Source: Sphingomonadales bacterium
GTDB lineage: Bacteria; Pseudomonadota; Alphaproteobacteria; Sphingomonadales; Sphingomonadaceae
DNA length: 64,000 nucleotides
NCBI GenBank assembly: GCA_016707885.1
Contig: JADJGU010000007.1
Span: 96,525-160,524 of the forward strand
Direction of reading: 5' to 3'
A model generated the notes under the pieces. The model was not told where the DNA came from, did no database searches, and worked only from the letters and a program-made list of their open reading frames with translations. A program made the position numbers and the translations under genes. Positions 43,465 through 53,052 of the stretch are shown in pieces (within the stretch, counting starts at the first letter, position 1; every line of letters starts with the position of its first letter).

Positions 43465-44421
43465 ATGCTGGGTGGAATGCAGGATTGGGACCTGAGGGTC
43501 ACGCATCTGATTGACTATGCCGAACGCGAACATGGCACGCGGGAAATTGTTACACGCTGGGCCGATGGCAGCATTGAGCGTACCAACTGGGCTGGTGTCG
43601 CATCCGAAGCGCGGCGGATGGCGCAGGCTCTTGTAGCAATGGGGCTGAAACCTGCAGATCGTGTGGCCACTTTTGCCATGAATCACCACCGCCATCTGGC
43701 GGCATGGTATGGCGCGATTGGCGCTGGCGGGGTGATTCACACCGTCAATGTCCGACTGTTCGATGAAGACCTGATCTACATCATGAACCATGCCGAGGAT
43801 AGGGTGCTGCTCTATGATACGCAGTTCCAGCCTGTGGTCGACCGGTTGAAACCGCATTTGAAGACCGTCGAGCATTATATCGTCTTTGACAGCGCGCAAT
43901 ATGAAGAATGGCTCGGCGCACAAGATGGCGATTTTGAATGGGTGTCGGGAGATGAGCGCGATCCATGCATGCTGTGCTATACAAGTGGGACAACAGGCAA
44001 CCCCAAGGGTGTGCTCTACCAGCACCGATCAACTATGCTGCATGCAATGGCTGAGGTTGCGCCGACAATCTTCAACCTGTCGATGACAGCCGCGCTTTTG
44101 CCGATAGTACCGATGTTCCACGCCGCCAGTTGGGGGCTACCCTTTGCGGGTGCGATGGCGGGCGTGAAATTCGTGTTCTCAACCACCAATGAAGCCAGCG
44201 TCCTACACAAGCTGATGCTTGATGAAGGCGTAACACACAGCGCGGGTGTGCCGACTGTCTGGCTCGCCATGTTCCAGCATCTGGATGCTGAAAAAGCTGC
44301 GGGCCGTCGCTATGATCTGGGCAAACTGCAATTGGTGACGATTGGAGGTACCGCGGCTCCCCGCATGATGATCGAGCGGCTGATGACCCAGGGTGTGCGT
44401 GTGGCCCATGCCTGGGGATGA
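43465..44421 (+). CDS. Acyl-CoA synthetase (AMP-forming ligase), N-terminal part (interrupted)
   Basis: ATG 43465 has GGGGAGAG upstream. The product matches long/medium-chain fatty-acid CoA ligases of the ANL superfamily: MLGGMQDWDLRVTHLIDYAE at the start and the ATP-binding loop CYTSGTTGNPKGVLYQHRS near 170-188. It ends GVRVAHAWG followed by a stop exactly where family members read WGMTET. One base added to the GGGG run at 44414-44417 restores a product of 534 residues with the next ORF. Confidence 0.88.
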   Translation: MLGGMQDWDLRVTHLIDYAEREHGTREIVTRWADGSIERTNWAGVASEARRMAQALVAMGLKPADRVATFAMNHHRHLAAWYGAIGAGGVIHTVNVRLFDEDLIYIMNHAEDRVLLYDTQFQPVVDRLKPHLKTVEHYIVFDSAQYEEWLGAQDGDFEWVSGDERDPCMLCYTSGTTGNPKGVLYQHRSTMLHAMAEVAPTIFNLSMTAALLPIVPMFHAASWGLPFAGAMAGVKFVFSTTNEASVLHKLMLDEGVTHSAGVPTVWLAMFQHLDAEKAAGRRYDLGKLQLVTIGGTAAPRMMIERLMTQGVRVAHAWG

Positions 44422-45068
44422 CGGAAACTTCACCGATCGGCACAATGGGTGCTCCGATACCAGGTTGGGACGAGATGACACTCGACCAACAGATCGATGT
44501 GGTTTCAAAGCAAGGCAAAATACCCTTTGGCGTTGAACTGCGCGTAATCGACAAGGATGGCAATGTCGCCCCGCGCGATGGCACCACTGAAGGCGCGCTG
44601 CAGATCCGCGGGCCTTGGGTGATCAAACGCTATTTCAAGGCCGATGCCGATGCGGTTGATGCTGAACAATGGTTCGACACCGGTGATGTCTCGGTGATCC
44701 ACCCTAATGGCACGATGCAGATAACCGATCGCGTCAAGGATGTGATCAAATCGGGTGGTGAATGGATTAGCTCGGTGGAGCTGGAAAATGCCGCTGTGGG
44801 CTGCCCCGGTGTGGCGCAAGCGGCGGCGATTGGCGTCTATCACCCCAAATGGGATGAGCGCCCGATCATTGTGGCGGTCAAGAAGCCCGAGGCGGAAACA
44901 CTGACCGAAGATGACGTCATCAACTACCTCAAAGAGCGCATCGCCAAATGGTGGTTGCCCGACGAGGTGCATTTCGTCGACAGCATGCCGATCACTGGTA
45001 CGGGCAAGATCCAGAAAGCTGAACTGCGGAAGCTGTATAAGGATTACAAACTACGGAGCCTCGGCTGA
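44418..45068 (+). CDS. Acyl-CoA synthetase, C-terminal part
   Basis: The 216-residue ORF begins with the conserved MTETSPIGT adenylation motif and contains DTGDVSVIHPNGTMQITDRVKDVIKSGGEWISSVELE and the C-terminal Lys in TGTGKIQKAELR. These are the A5-A10 motifs missing from the upstream ORF. Its ATG overlaps that ORF's stop but encodes an internal family Met, so it is not an independent gene. Its TGA overlaps the next gene (TGATG). Confidence 0.85.
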   Translation: MTETSPIGTMGAPIPGWDEMTLDQQIDVVSKQGKIPFGVELRVIDKDGNVAPRDGTTEGALQIRGPWVIKRYFKADADAVDAEQWFDTGDVSVIHPNGTMQITDRVKDVIKSGGEWISSVELENAAVGCPGVAQAAAIGVYHPKWDERPIIVAVKKPEAETLTEDDVINYLKERIAKWWLPDEVHFVDSMPITGTGKIQKAELRKLYKDYKLRSLG

Positions 45069-45508
45069 TGTCGGACGAGGCGCATGTCGATCCGACGCGT
45101 GAGGCGTTTGATGTCTTCAAGGCATTGCCGCGTGATGTGCCGATCCAGATGCTCAACCTGATACGTTACCGTGATTTTGCCGCCTATCCCGAGGGCCACG
45201 AAAATGCCGGGAAGGGCTGGAGCGGCGAGCGCGCCTATCAGGAATATGGCAAGACCAGCGGTCCAATCTTCCAGCGGGTTGGCGGAAGCGTCGTCTGGCG
45301 CGGTGATTTCCAGACCGTGCTGACCGGCCCTGCCGATGAAAATTGGGATGCCGCCTTCATCGCGCAATATCCCAATACAGGTGCGTTTTTGGAGATGGTG
45401 ACTGACCCGCGATATCGTTTGGCCGTGGTCAACCGACAAGCGGCGGTGCAAACCAGTCGATTGATTCGCTTTGCGCCGATGGCGGGTGATTCCGGCAGCT
45501 TTGGCTGA
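45068..45508 (+). CDS. DUF1330 domain-containing protein
   Basis: The 146-residue protein contains QMLNLIRYRDFAAYP and the repeated beta-alpha-beta pattern with MVTDPRYRLAVVNRQAAVQTSRLI, matching the ferredoxin-like dimeric alpha/beta-barrel DUF1330 family. Function is unknown. It is coupled to the acyl-CoA synthetase by a TGATG overlap, which suggests a role in the same lipid or xenobiotic pathway. It converges with the radical SAM gene. Confidence 0.85.
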   Translation: MSDEAHVDPTREAFDVFKALPRDVPIQMLNLIRYRDFAAYPEGHENAGKGWSGERAYQEYGKTSGPIFQRVGGSVVWRGDFQTVLTGPADENWDAAFIAQYPNTGAFLEMVTDPRYRLAVVNRQAAVQTSRLIRFAPMAGDSGSFG

Positions 45509-46597
45509 TCAGAATAACGCCAACTGCCCATCGCTGCGCGGAGGGACGAACAGGTCGCTGCGCAGCTGAAATTTTGACCGGTTTAGCCCCAGCTTGCGGG
45601 AAGCGATCTTAAAACGTGTGCGTATCAAATCAGCCCAAGGGCCGCTTCCACGCATCCGCTGAAAGAAATTGGGGTCATTGTCGTGTCCTTCCCGGATTGA
45701 TCGGACGATCGACATCACCTTTCCCGCCCGGTCCGGAAAATGGACTTGCAGCCAATCCTGAAACAGGGGTGCAACTTCATGCGGCAATCGTAACGGAATC
45801 CAGCTTGCGGTCTTCGTCCCTGATTGCGCTGCGCGCTCCAATATGGCCTCAATCTCATGGTCGTTGATCGCGGGGATGATCGGCGCGACATTAACATGGG
45901 TCGGGATGCCTGCTTCTGCCAAGGCCTTGATGGCCTCAAGGCGTTTCTCGGGCGTTGGTGCCCTTGGTTCGAGGATGCGGTGGAGTGCTGGATCGAGCAT
46001 CGTCACCGATACTGCAACCGCCACCAACCCCTTGGCTGCCATAGGTGCCAACAGGTCCAGATCGCGCAGAACCCGGTCGGACTTGGTGGTTATCGTCAGC
46101 GGATGGTTGGTTTCGGCGAGCACTTCCAGACATTGCCGCATGATCTGCCATTCGCGCTCGATTGGCTGATAAGCATCGGTATTTGTGCCAAAGGCAATGG
46201 GCGTGGGCACATGCCCTTTGCGTCCTATTTCCGCGCGCAACAGTTTTGCAGCGTCGGGTTTGGCAAACAGGCGACTTTCAAAATCCAGCCCGGGAGACAG
46301 ATCGTGATAGGCGTGCGTCGGTCTGGCATAGCAATAGATGCAGCCATGTTCGCACCCGCGATAAGGATTAACCGACTTGTCGAACGGAATATCTGGGGAT
46401 GTGTTGCTGGCAAGGATCGATTTTGGATGCTCCTGCGTAACTTGCGTCCGTATCGGAGATACGCTGCCGTCAATGTCTTTGCGCTCATCCAGCCAGTCAC
46501 CATCGGCTTCCCGCGATTTCAGATTGAAGCGGGAAGGAGAGGCATTGGCTGGCGCACCGCGCCCCGCCACAAAATCCGGATAACAGCTTTTGGACAC
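45509..46597 (-). CDS. PA0069-family radical SAM protein
   Basis: The 362-residue protein has the radical SAM cluster motif CEHGCIYCYARP near 90-101, preceded by the conserved SVNPYRG, and FGTNTDAYQPIEREWQIMRQ downstream. This is the PA0069 family, related to spore photoproduct lyase-like enzymes, with no proven substrate. The start is GTG at 46597. The N-terminal GRGAPANASPSRF segment is family typical. It stands alone on the minus strand. Confidence 0.9.
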   Translation of the reverse strand: MSKSCYPDFVAGRGAPANASPSRFNLKSREADGDWLDERKDIDGSVSPIRTQVTQEHPKSILASNTSPDIPFDKSVNPYRGCEHGCIYCYARPTHAYHDLSPGLDFESRLFAKPDAAKLLRAEIGRKGHVPTPIAFGTNTDAYQPIEREWQIMRQCLEVLAETNHPLTITTKSDRVLRDLDLLAPMAAKGLVAVAVSVTMLDPALHRILEPRAPTPEKRLEAIKALAEAGIPTHVNVAPIIPAINDHEIEAILERAAQSGTKTASWIPLRLPHEVAPLFQDWLQVHFPDRAGKVMSIVRSIREGHDNDPNFFQRMRGSGPWADLIRTRFKIASRKLGLNRSKFQLRSDLFVPPRSDGQLALF

Positions 46598-46638
46598 CCC
46601 GAAAGGATATCAGATCAAAAGGAACATATAAAGAACAA

Positions 46639-47178
46639 TTACTGTTCGCGCAACCGCGGCATCAGCTCGACAAAGTTGCAGGGCTTGTGACGGCTATCGA
46701 GTTGGTGGACCAAAATCTTGGTCCATCCGTCTTTCACCGCGCCATTTGAGCCGGGCAGCGCAAAGATGTAAGTTCCACGCGCCAACACTGCACAAGCGCG
46801 GCTCTGGATGGTCGACGTGCCGATGGTTTCATAGCTGAGCATGCGGAACAGTTCGCCAAATCCGGGTATATCCTTGCTTTTCACGCGTTCGAGGGCCTCG
46901 GGCGTGATGTCTCGGCCCGTCAGGCCGGTGCCACCGGTCAAGATAACGCAATCGACATATTCGGTGTCTATAAACCCGTGCAGCCGCGCGACCAGTTTGG
47001 ACACATCATCGCGTTCAATAACCCGATCAACCAATTGATGTCCGGCATCGACGATAAATTCAGCGAGCAGATCTCCGCTCGTGTCATTTTCATAAGTGCG
47101 CGTGTCAGATACCGTAATCAAAGCGATGTTGACGGGTTTGAACGTCTTGCTTTCATCGAGCGGCAATGCTTCCTCCAT
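46639..47178 (-). CDS. moaB: Molybdenum cofactor biosynthesis protein B
   Basis: The 179-residue MoaB/MogA-fold protein has ALITVSDTRTYENDTSGDLL, the molybdopterin-binding VILTGGTGLTGRDITPEAL and FALPGSNGAVKDGW. It probably adenylates molybdopterin before MoeA acts. ATG 47178 is preferred to a start at 47214; it overlaps the lytic transglycosylase by 26 bases. It lies about 29 kb from moaC-moeA. Confidence 0.92.
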   Translation of the reverse strand: MEEALPLDESKTFKPVNIALITVSDTRTYENDTSGDLLAEFIVDAGHQLVDRVIERDDVSKLVARLHGFIDTEYVDCVILTGGTGLTGRDITPEALERVKSKDIPGFGELFRMLSYETIGTSTIQSRACAVLARGTYIFALPGSNGAVKDGWTKILVHQLDSRHKPCNFVELMPRLREQ

Positions 47179-48937
47179 GGCTTGAGGTGCGAACCATGCG
47201 GACCGTTGAGACACGACCTTGATTGGGCACTGTTGGCCATAGATATTGGGCCAACCCCTTCATGCTACCGCCGTTTTTACCACTCTGGATTTCGTACATC
47301 CAGTAATTACGCAGGATAATTGCAACATAACCTCGCGTTTCCCAATAAGGGATGGATTCAATGAACAGCAATGGATCGCCGTTGTCCCGGATTTCATTGT
47401 TCCATCGGGTGATCGGTGCAGGCCCTGCATTATAAGCAGCGATAACTTTTGGCAGCAGGCCGCCCGTTGCATTCATGTCGCGCAGTTTTTCGATATAGCT
47501 TTGGCCATATTCGAGATTTACCGCTGGCCGATCTAGATCGCTTGCGCTCAGATAAGCACCGCGCGTACGCGCCATTTCTTGTGCAGTTGTCGGCTTCACC
47601 TGCATCAGCCCTCGTGCACCAGCACCGCTGACGACGGAGGTGCGAAATGCGGATTCCTGCAAAGTGTGCGCATACACCAGTGCAGGGTCAATGCGCCAGC
47701 CACCGCTAGGTTGCCAACTGGGCAAGGGATAGCGCGCCATCGGATCCAAATTTTCACCACGTGGCCCATAATGGCCCATCCACAATTGGGTGGCAGGCAG
47801 GTTTAATGCGCCAGCCAATCGGGCGAGCGCGGCGTGTTGCTGTTCGTTCCCGATACGCGCCTGATGCCGCAACGCTTCATCCGCCAGATCGGATTTTCCA
47901 ATGGCGGACAAAGCTATCGCAGCGCGAACATTGTCCGAACCGGTTACCTGTTTCCAATCAGGTGCCGTGCGGCGTACGCTTTTCGATGCGACAGGCTCCA
48001 TGCCGAGCGCCTCTGCGGCCAACAGGCCATAAAAGGTTTCCTGCAGGCGGGCCGCCGCTTGTAAGCGTGGCTGAACCTGCTGCGGCTGGCGAGCCGCGAC
48101 TGCAGCACGACTGCTCCAGAACAGGGCCGCCGCTTTTAACTCTTCATTGTCGGTAGCGCGAGAAACGCGGTCAAATGAAGCAAATGCCTCTTTGTGATCT
48201 CCCAATCGCCAGTCCGCGAGCGCGTGCACCCATTCCGCTTGAGTACCCCATTCACCGCCTGCGGCGCGGGCCACGCCAGCTACCCGGCGGGCATTGGCAT
48301 CATCATTTTCAATATAATAGGACCAAGCCACTCGATAGCGCAGTTCGGTAAGCGCACGGCTGTCAAGGTTGCTTGCCTGCGCCTCTAGCAGAGCTTCTGC
48401 GCCGGCAGGATTGTCCGCCTTGATTTCAACCTGCAATTTGTCACGCAGGGCGGCAGCCGCAGGGCTTGCATCGGGCAGGTCGCGCTTTGGCGCGCTGCCC
48501 AAAAAGGTAAAGCGCTTGGTTCCAGGGCGCAAAGGCAGATCGGTTGCGCCGCGCTTTGCCGCCATTTTCTCGAGCTTTTCAGCCTGCGGCAACCAAGGTG
48601 CAACATTCAACAATGACTGCAACTGGTTCGCTTCGACTTTTGGGCTACCCGCCGCCAAATAAAGCTCGGCGCGTGCAATGTGCGCAAGCGGACCATTTGG
48701 CGCTGCATCGATCAGCTTTCTCGCTTCCGACCAGTTTTTTCTATCGATCGCCGCAAAAATAGCGGCAAACGCCTGCTTGTCTCTGGCGCTAGGTTGTCCG
48801 CCAATTTGTTCTAACGCATCCGGTGCTACCGCTTGACGCACAGTGTCGGCGGTTCCGGCCCAAGCTGGCGAAGCCAAGACTGCAACCGAAGTTGCCACCA
48901 GCGATAGGGGAGAGCAGATAAACAAACGCTTGATCAC
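47153..48937 (-). CDS. slt: Lytic murein transglycosylase (Slt family)
   Basis: The 594-residue periplasmic enzyme cleaves peptidoglycan glycan strands. It has a signal peptide ending SPAWA-G, a long helical superhelical domain, and a C-terminal SLT domain with the catalytic Glu in AHTLQESAFRTSVVSGAGA, then RGLMQVKPTTAQEMAR and AAYNAGPAPITRW. GTG 48937 overlaps the stop of the UDG-like gene (GTGA). It is followed by moaB with a 26-base overlap. Confidence 0.92.
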   Translation of the reverse strand: MIKRLFICSPLSLVATSVAVLASPAWAGTADTVRQAVAPDALEQIGGQPSARDKQAFAAIFAAIDRKNWSEARKLIDAAPNGPLAHIARAELYLAAGSPKVEANQLQSLLNVAPWLPQAEKLEKMAAKRGATDLPLRPGTKRFTFLGSAPKRDLPDASPAAAALRDKLQVEIKADNPAGAEALLEAQASNLDSRALTELRYRVAWSYYIENDDANARRVAGVARAAGGEWGTQAEWVHALADWRLGDHKEAFASFDRVSRATDNEELKAAALFWSSRAAVAARQPQQVQPRLQAAARLQETFYGLLAAEALGMEPVASKSVRRTAPDWKQVTGSDNVRAAIALSAIGKSDLADEALRHQARIGNEQQHAALARLAGALNLPATQLWMGHYGPRGENLDPMARYPLPSWQPSGGWRIDPALVYAHTLQESAFRTSVVSGAGARGLMQVKPTTAQEMARTRGAYLSASDLDRPAVNLEYGQSYIEKLRDMNATGGLLPKVIAAYNAGPAPITRWNNEIRDNGDPLLFIESIPYWETRGYVAIILRNYWMYEIQSGKNGGSMKGLAQYLWPTVPNQGRVSTVRMVRTSSHGGSIAAR

Positions 48938-49695
48938 ACGATATCTCTCTTCACGATCCGCTGTAAATCCTTCCAGGCCTGCGCTTTCAAAATCGGGCGC
49001 GCCAAAAGAGTTCGCGGATGAAAAGTTGCTACAGACGTCAAATTGCGGCCATCTTGGTTAAAATCCGGTAAATTTGAGCGGGCATCCATCAGTTCCTTGC
49101 CCAAAAGGATTTCCGAAACTGCAGTGCCGAGCAACAACATCCGTTTGGGTTGCACGATTTTGATTTGGTGTCGGGCAAAGTCAGCCAGCAAATTTGCATC
49201 CTGTTTCGGCAAAGCCCCGCTAGCAGGACGGCAGTGTGCCAAAGCCGCCAAATGGACTTCTCCGGTCGAATAACCACAAGCAGACAGCATGGCTTGCAAC
49301 AGCTTACCGACGGCACCGTGCCCCAATTCTCCGGCTATTATGTCCTCAGATTCGGGAAAATCGGTCAAAACCATCAAGTCAGCTTGTGCGATACCGACGG
49401 GCATCGCGCGCGCTGGCCCATAACTGTTTCCTGGCATCGACGGGTCGGTCGCGATTGCATTCTGCAACGCGTCATATTCGGCAGGCCAAACAGTAATGGG
49501 CGCCGCCGCCGGCATGGACGCAGGTGCCTGCGGTATATTCGGCGCAGCGACCGGCGGAATAGGCCGAGGCTCATCCGTATCTGCTAGCCAATTGGTTGGT
49601 TCGTCCTGACACAGATAATCAACACCGGCATCGCGCCACCAGCTGTGGATCGAGTCTGCGAGGATTTTTCCTCTGTCCTGCGGTGCGACCTGCAT
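48934..49695 (-). CDS. Uracil-DNA glycosylase superfamily protein (divergent)
   Basis: The 253-residue protein has the family 4/5 UDG fold pattern after a Pro/Ala-rich N-terminus: LMVLTDFPESEDIIAGELGHGAVGKLLQAML, HLAALAHCRP, RMLLLGTAVSEILLG and the late FHPRTLL with the motif-B-like His-Pro. The usual GEAPG motif is replaced by TDFPE, and the four cluster cysteines are missing, so it may be inactive or have changed specificity. ATG 49695 is preferred to TTG 49704. Coupled to slt. Confidence 0.75.
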   Translation of the reverse strand: MQVAPQDRGKILADSIHSWWRDAGVDYLCQDEPTNWLADTDEPRPIPPVAAPNIPQAPASMPAAAPITVWPAEYDALQNAIATDPSMPGNSYGPARAMPVGIAQADLMVLTDFPESEDIIAGELGHGAVGKLLQAMLSACGYSTGEVHLAALAHCRPASGALPKQDANLLADFARHQIKIVQPKRMLLLGTAVSEILLGKELMDARSNLPDFNQDGRNLTSVATFHPRTLLARPILKAQAWKDLQRIVKRDIV

Positions 49696-49810
49696 GTTTC
49701 GCAACAGTCACCGGTTGACGCGCAGGTCAATTGCTTGGCATGGCGAATCCTGTCAGTTGAGGGAAAATCAAGACGGTTCGATAAACCGGGCCGGGGAAGG
49801 ATGAGTGGAG

Positions 49811-51457
49811 ATGAGTGAACGGGAGTCGATGCCCTATGACGTGGTGATCGTGGGCGGTGGACCTGCAGGCCTTTCGGCGGCAATCCGTCTGAAACAGATC
49901 AACCCCGAAACCACGGTCTGCATCCTAGAAAAAGGCTCGGAAATCGGCGCGCATATCCTGTCCGGCGCGGTATTCGATCCCAAGGCGATTGACGAGCTTT
50001 TGCCCGAGTGGAAAGAGCAGGGCTGCCCGATGGCAGAAGTCCCTGTCACCGAGAACCATCACTGGGTATTGTCACGCGGCGGCCATATGGCGATCCCGCA
50101 CGTGTTCACCCCGGGCTGGATGCATAACAAGGGTACTTACACCGGATCGCTCGGCAATCTGTGCCGCTGGCTCGGCACGCAGGCCGAAAATCTGGGCGTC
50201 GAAATCTTCCCCGGCTTTCCGGCTGCCGAAATCCTCTACAACGACGATGGCTCAGTAAAGGGCGTTGCAACTGGCGATATGGGCGTGGCGCGCGATGGCA
50301 GCCATAAGCCTGACTATATGCCAGGCATGGAGTTGCACGCAAAATATACCCTGTTTGCAGAGGGTGCGCGCGGCCATCTTACAAAGCAACTCAAGTCCAA
50401 ATTTGATCTGGAACGTGATTGCCAGCCGCAGGTTTATGGCATCGGCATGAAGGAATTGTGGGATGTCGATCCCGAAAAGCACAAGCCCGGCCGCGTCATT
50501 CACACACAGGGCTGGCCGCTTTCGGAAAGCGAAAGCTGGGGAGGCGGTTTCCTCTATCATCAGGCCAATGGTCAGGTGGCCTTGGGCTTCGTCGTTGCGC
50601 TGGATTACACCAACCCGCATGTCTTCCCGTTCGAGGAATTCCAGCGTTGGAAGCAGCATCCCGAAATCCGCAAGATATTGGAGGGCGGCAAGCGCGTTTC
50701 TTACGGTGCGCGCGCGATCAACGAAGGCGGATGGCAATCGGTGCCGAAGCTCGCATTCCCGGGCGGTGCGCTGATCGGTTGCTCTGCTGGTTTCGTCAAC
50801 GTCCCGCGCATCAAGGGCAGCCATACCGCAATGAAATCGGGTATGCTGGCGGCAGAAAGCGTTTCGTCTGCACTGGCATCAGGCCGTGAGCATGACGAAC
50901 TGACGGATTATCAGGCCAACCTCAATGACAGTTGGATCGCAACCGAACTCAAACTGGTCAAGAACGCCCAACCTGCGGTGGCCAAATATGGCGAAACCTA
51001 TGGTACGGTGTTTGCCGGTATCGATATGTGGATGCGTACGCTGAAGATCGGCTTGCCGATCGAGATGAAGCATCATGCCGACAATGAATCGTTGGTCCGT
51101 AAAGATCTGTATCAGCCAATCAATTATCCCAAGCCCGATGGCGTGATCAGTTTTGACCGGCTTTCTTCGGTTTTCCTGTCGAACACCAATCATGAGGAAG
51201 ACCAGCCCTGCCACCTGCAGCTCAAGGATCCAGAGGTGCCGATTACGGTCAACCTCGCACTCTATGATGCGCCTGAAACGCGTTACTGCCCGGCAGGCGT
51301 TTATGAAATCGTCGGTAAGGATGAAGGGCAACCGCGCCTTCAGATAAACGCGCAAAATTGCGTCCATTGCAAGACTTGCGACATCAAGGATCCGACGCAA
51401 AACATCAACTGGGTGACGCCCGAGGGCGGAGGTGGCCCCAATTATCCGAATATGTAG
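49811..51457 (+). CDS. Electron transfer flavoprotein-ubiquinone oxidoreductase
   Basis: The 548-residue membrane-associated flavoprotein passes electrons from ETF to ubiquinone in fatty and amino acid oxidation. It has the FAD-binding DVVIVGGGPAGLSAAIRL near the start, GGALIGCSAGFVNVPRIKG, and a C-terminal [4Fe-4S] domain with CPAGVYE and NCVHCKTCDIKDP. ATG 49811 has GGATGAGTGGAG upstream. The TPR gene starts 26 bases before its stop. Confidence 0.96.
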   Translation: MSERESMPYDVVIVGGGPAGLSAAIRLKQINPETTVCILEKGSEIGAHILSGAVFDPKAIDELLPEWKEQGCPMAEVPVTENHHWVLSRGGHMAIPHVFTPGWMHNKGTYTGSLGNLCRWLGTQAENLGVEIFPGFPAAEILYNDDGSVKGVATGDMGVARDGSHKPDYMPGMELHAKYTLFAEGARGHLTKQLKSKFDLERDCQPQVYGIGMKELWDVDPEKHKPGRVIHTQGWPLSESESWGGGFLYHQANGQVALGFVVALDYTNPHVFPFEEFQRWKQHPEIRKILEGGKRVSYGARAINEGGWQSVPKLAFPGGALIGCSAGFVNVPRIKGSHTAMKSGMLAAESVSSALASGREHDELTDYQANLNDSWIATELKLVKNAQPAVAKYGETYGTVFAGIDMWMRTLKIGLPIEMKHHADNESLVRKDLYQPINYPKPDGVISFDRLSSVFLSNTNHEEDQPCHLQLKDPEVPITVNLALYDAPETRYCPAGVYEIVGKDEGQPRLQINAQNCVHCKTCDIKDPTQNINWVTPEGGGGPNYPNM

Positions 51458-53048
51458 GCGCTATTCGCTGGCCTTATTGCTGCTGTGTGCCGCACCGTCA
51501 TTGGCGGCACCGGAGCCTGGTGACCTTTATTGGGATGCGCAGCGCCTCGAACTTGCGGGGCAGGGCGGCGCAGCGTTGAAAAGCTATGCAAAATTGCTTG
51601 CGCGCAGCCCCGATAGCGAGGCCGCGGCCAGCAACCTGTTGGCCGCAGCGGTACGCGAAGGCAGTTTTGACGATGCACTAACCGCCATTCGCACAGGCCA
51701 AAAAGCACAATCGGCCGATAGTGATGCGCCCTTGATGGTGTTTGTCGACGCATTTCGCCGGAAAAAATGGGCCGAAGCCAGTGCGGCAGTTGCCGATCTG
51801 GAGGCAAAGCACGATTTTGCATTCATGGCCCCTATGCTCAATGGCTGGCTCAACGTAGCACAAGGGCGTGCATCGGGCTTTTCTGTGTCCCAATTGATGA
51901 GCGGTGGTTTAACGGCCTATTATGGCGACGACCAGTTGGTCTATTTCGATCTCGCTGAAGGGAATATTGCCCAAGGCAAATTACGGCTGCGCAATTTCAG
52001 GGGTTATGACGAACCCCATGGTCGTTTCCTTGCTGGTCATGCGATGGGCGAATTTGCCCGTTCGGGGGACCAGGAATTTGCCTCTGCCCTTGGCCGACAA
52101 ATAGGATTGGAACAGGGTAATTATGCAACTTCAAAAATAACCGCAGAAATCGGCCTTGCGATGATGTTTGCCCGCCTCGCCATTGCATTGGATGAACAAA
52201 AGCAGCCACAAAATGCTCTGTACTTTGCTCGTCTTGGTCAATGGATCGCACCAACAAGCGATGCTGCAAAATTGTCTCTAGCGGAACTTCTTCAACGTCA
52301 GGGTCTCAACGAGAAATCGGCAGCCATGCTGAAAACAGTCACCCCCAATTCACCTTTCTGGTTTCAATCAGTCGTTAATCAGACACAGTTGGCAGACACC
52401 CCCGACTTGGCTGTGGCGATCGCCAAAACAGCACTTGATACTCAGCCCCAATCGGCGCATCTAAAATTGCTATACGCCCAACGCTTGGAACAGGCGAGCA
52501 AGCGAGAACTGGCCATCCCTGTTTATCGTAGCTTGCTCGATAAGGATATAACCGAAGGTGGCGGTTCGATCCGCGCAATGCACCTTATGCTGCTGGCATC
52601 CGCTCTTGATGCCAGTGGTGATTGGGGTGGGGCGCAAACAGCGCTCGAGGAGGCTCTCGTGCTAGCCCCCAAGAATGCGCAGGTCTTGAACTATCTCGGC
52701 TATTCGTTGCTCGAACGACGGATCGACGTGAAGCGCGGCTTCAAACTTGTTTCGAGAGCATACGAACTTTCGCCACAATCGGCCGCAATTACCGATTCTC
52801 TGGGTTGGGCGCACTTTTTGAGAGGTGAAATCGACATCGCCATTCCATTACTCGAAGCGGCAGTAAAGTCGGCTATAGGCGACGTCGCCATCAATGAGCA
52901 TTTGGGCGACGCTTACTGGTCGGCTGGTCGCAAATCTGAAGCGCGTTTCGCCTGGAGAGCAGCAGCCGTCGCTGCTGAGGGCCAAGTCTCGGAACGACTG
53001 GTACAGAAAATTGACTTTGGCTGGACCAAAGAGACTGCAGCCCCCTGA
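51432..53048 (+). CDS. Secreted tetratricopeptide-repeat protein
   Basis: The 538-residue protein has a signal peptide (RRYSLALLLLCAAPSLAA) and several TPR-like helix pairs, clearest near the end (GGAQTALEEALVLAPKNAQVLNYLGYSLLERR and AAITDSLGWAHFLRGEIDIAIPLLEAAVK). It resembles TPR proteins that organise envelope complexes. The start is GTG at 51432, overlapping the ETF-QO end by 26 bases. ispE follows after four bases, so the genes are cotranscribed. Confidence 0.82.
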   Translation: MAPIIRICRRYSLALLLLCAAPSLAAPEPGDLYWDAQRLELAGQGGAALKSYAKLLARSPDSEAAASNLLAAAVREGSFDDALTAIRTGQKAQSADSDAPLMVFVDAFRRKKWAEASAAVADLEAKHDFAFMAPMLNGWLNVAQGRASGFSVSQLMSGGLTAYYGDDQLVYFDLAEGNIAQGKLRLRNFRGYDEPHGRFLAGHAMGEFARSGDQEFASALGRQIGLEQGNYATSKITAEIGLAMMFARLAIALDEQKQPQNALYFARLGQWIAPTSDAAKLSLAELLQRQGLNEKSAAMLKTVTPNSPFWFQSVVNQTQLADTPDLAVAIAKTALDTQPQSAHLKLLYAQRLEQASKRELAIPVYRSLLDKDITEGGGSIRAMHLMLLASALDASGDWGGAQTALEEALVLAPKNAQVLNYLGYSLLERRIDVKRGFKLVSRAYELSPQSAAITDSLGWAHFLRGEIDIAIPLLEAAVKSAIGDVAINEHLGDAYWSAGRKSEARFAWRAAAVAAEGQVSERLVQKIDFGWTKETAAP

Positions 53049-53052
53049 GTCA

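Noticed and set aside
45824..46690. 288-codon open frame opposite the radical SAM gene
   Set aside because: Shadow frame that also runs into moaB; no independent evidence.
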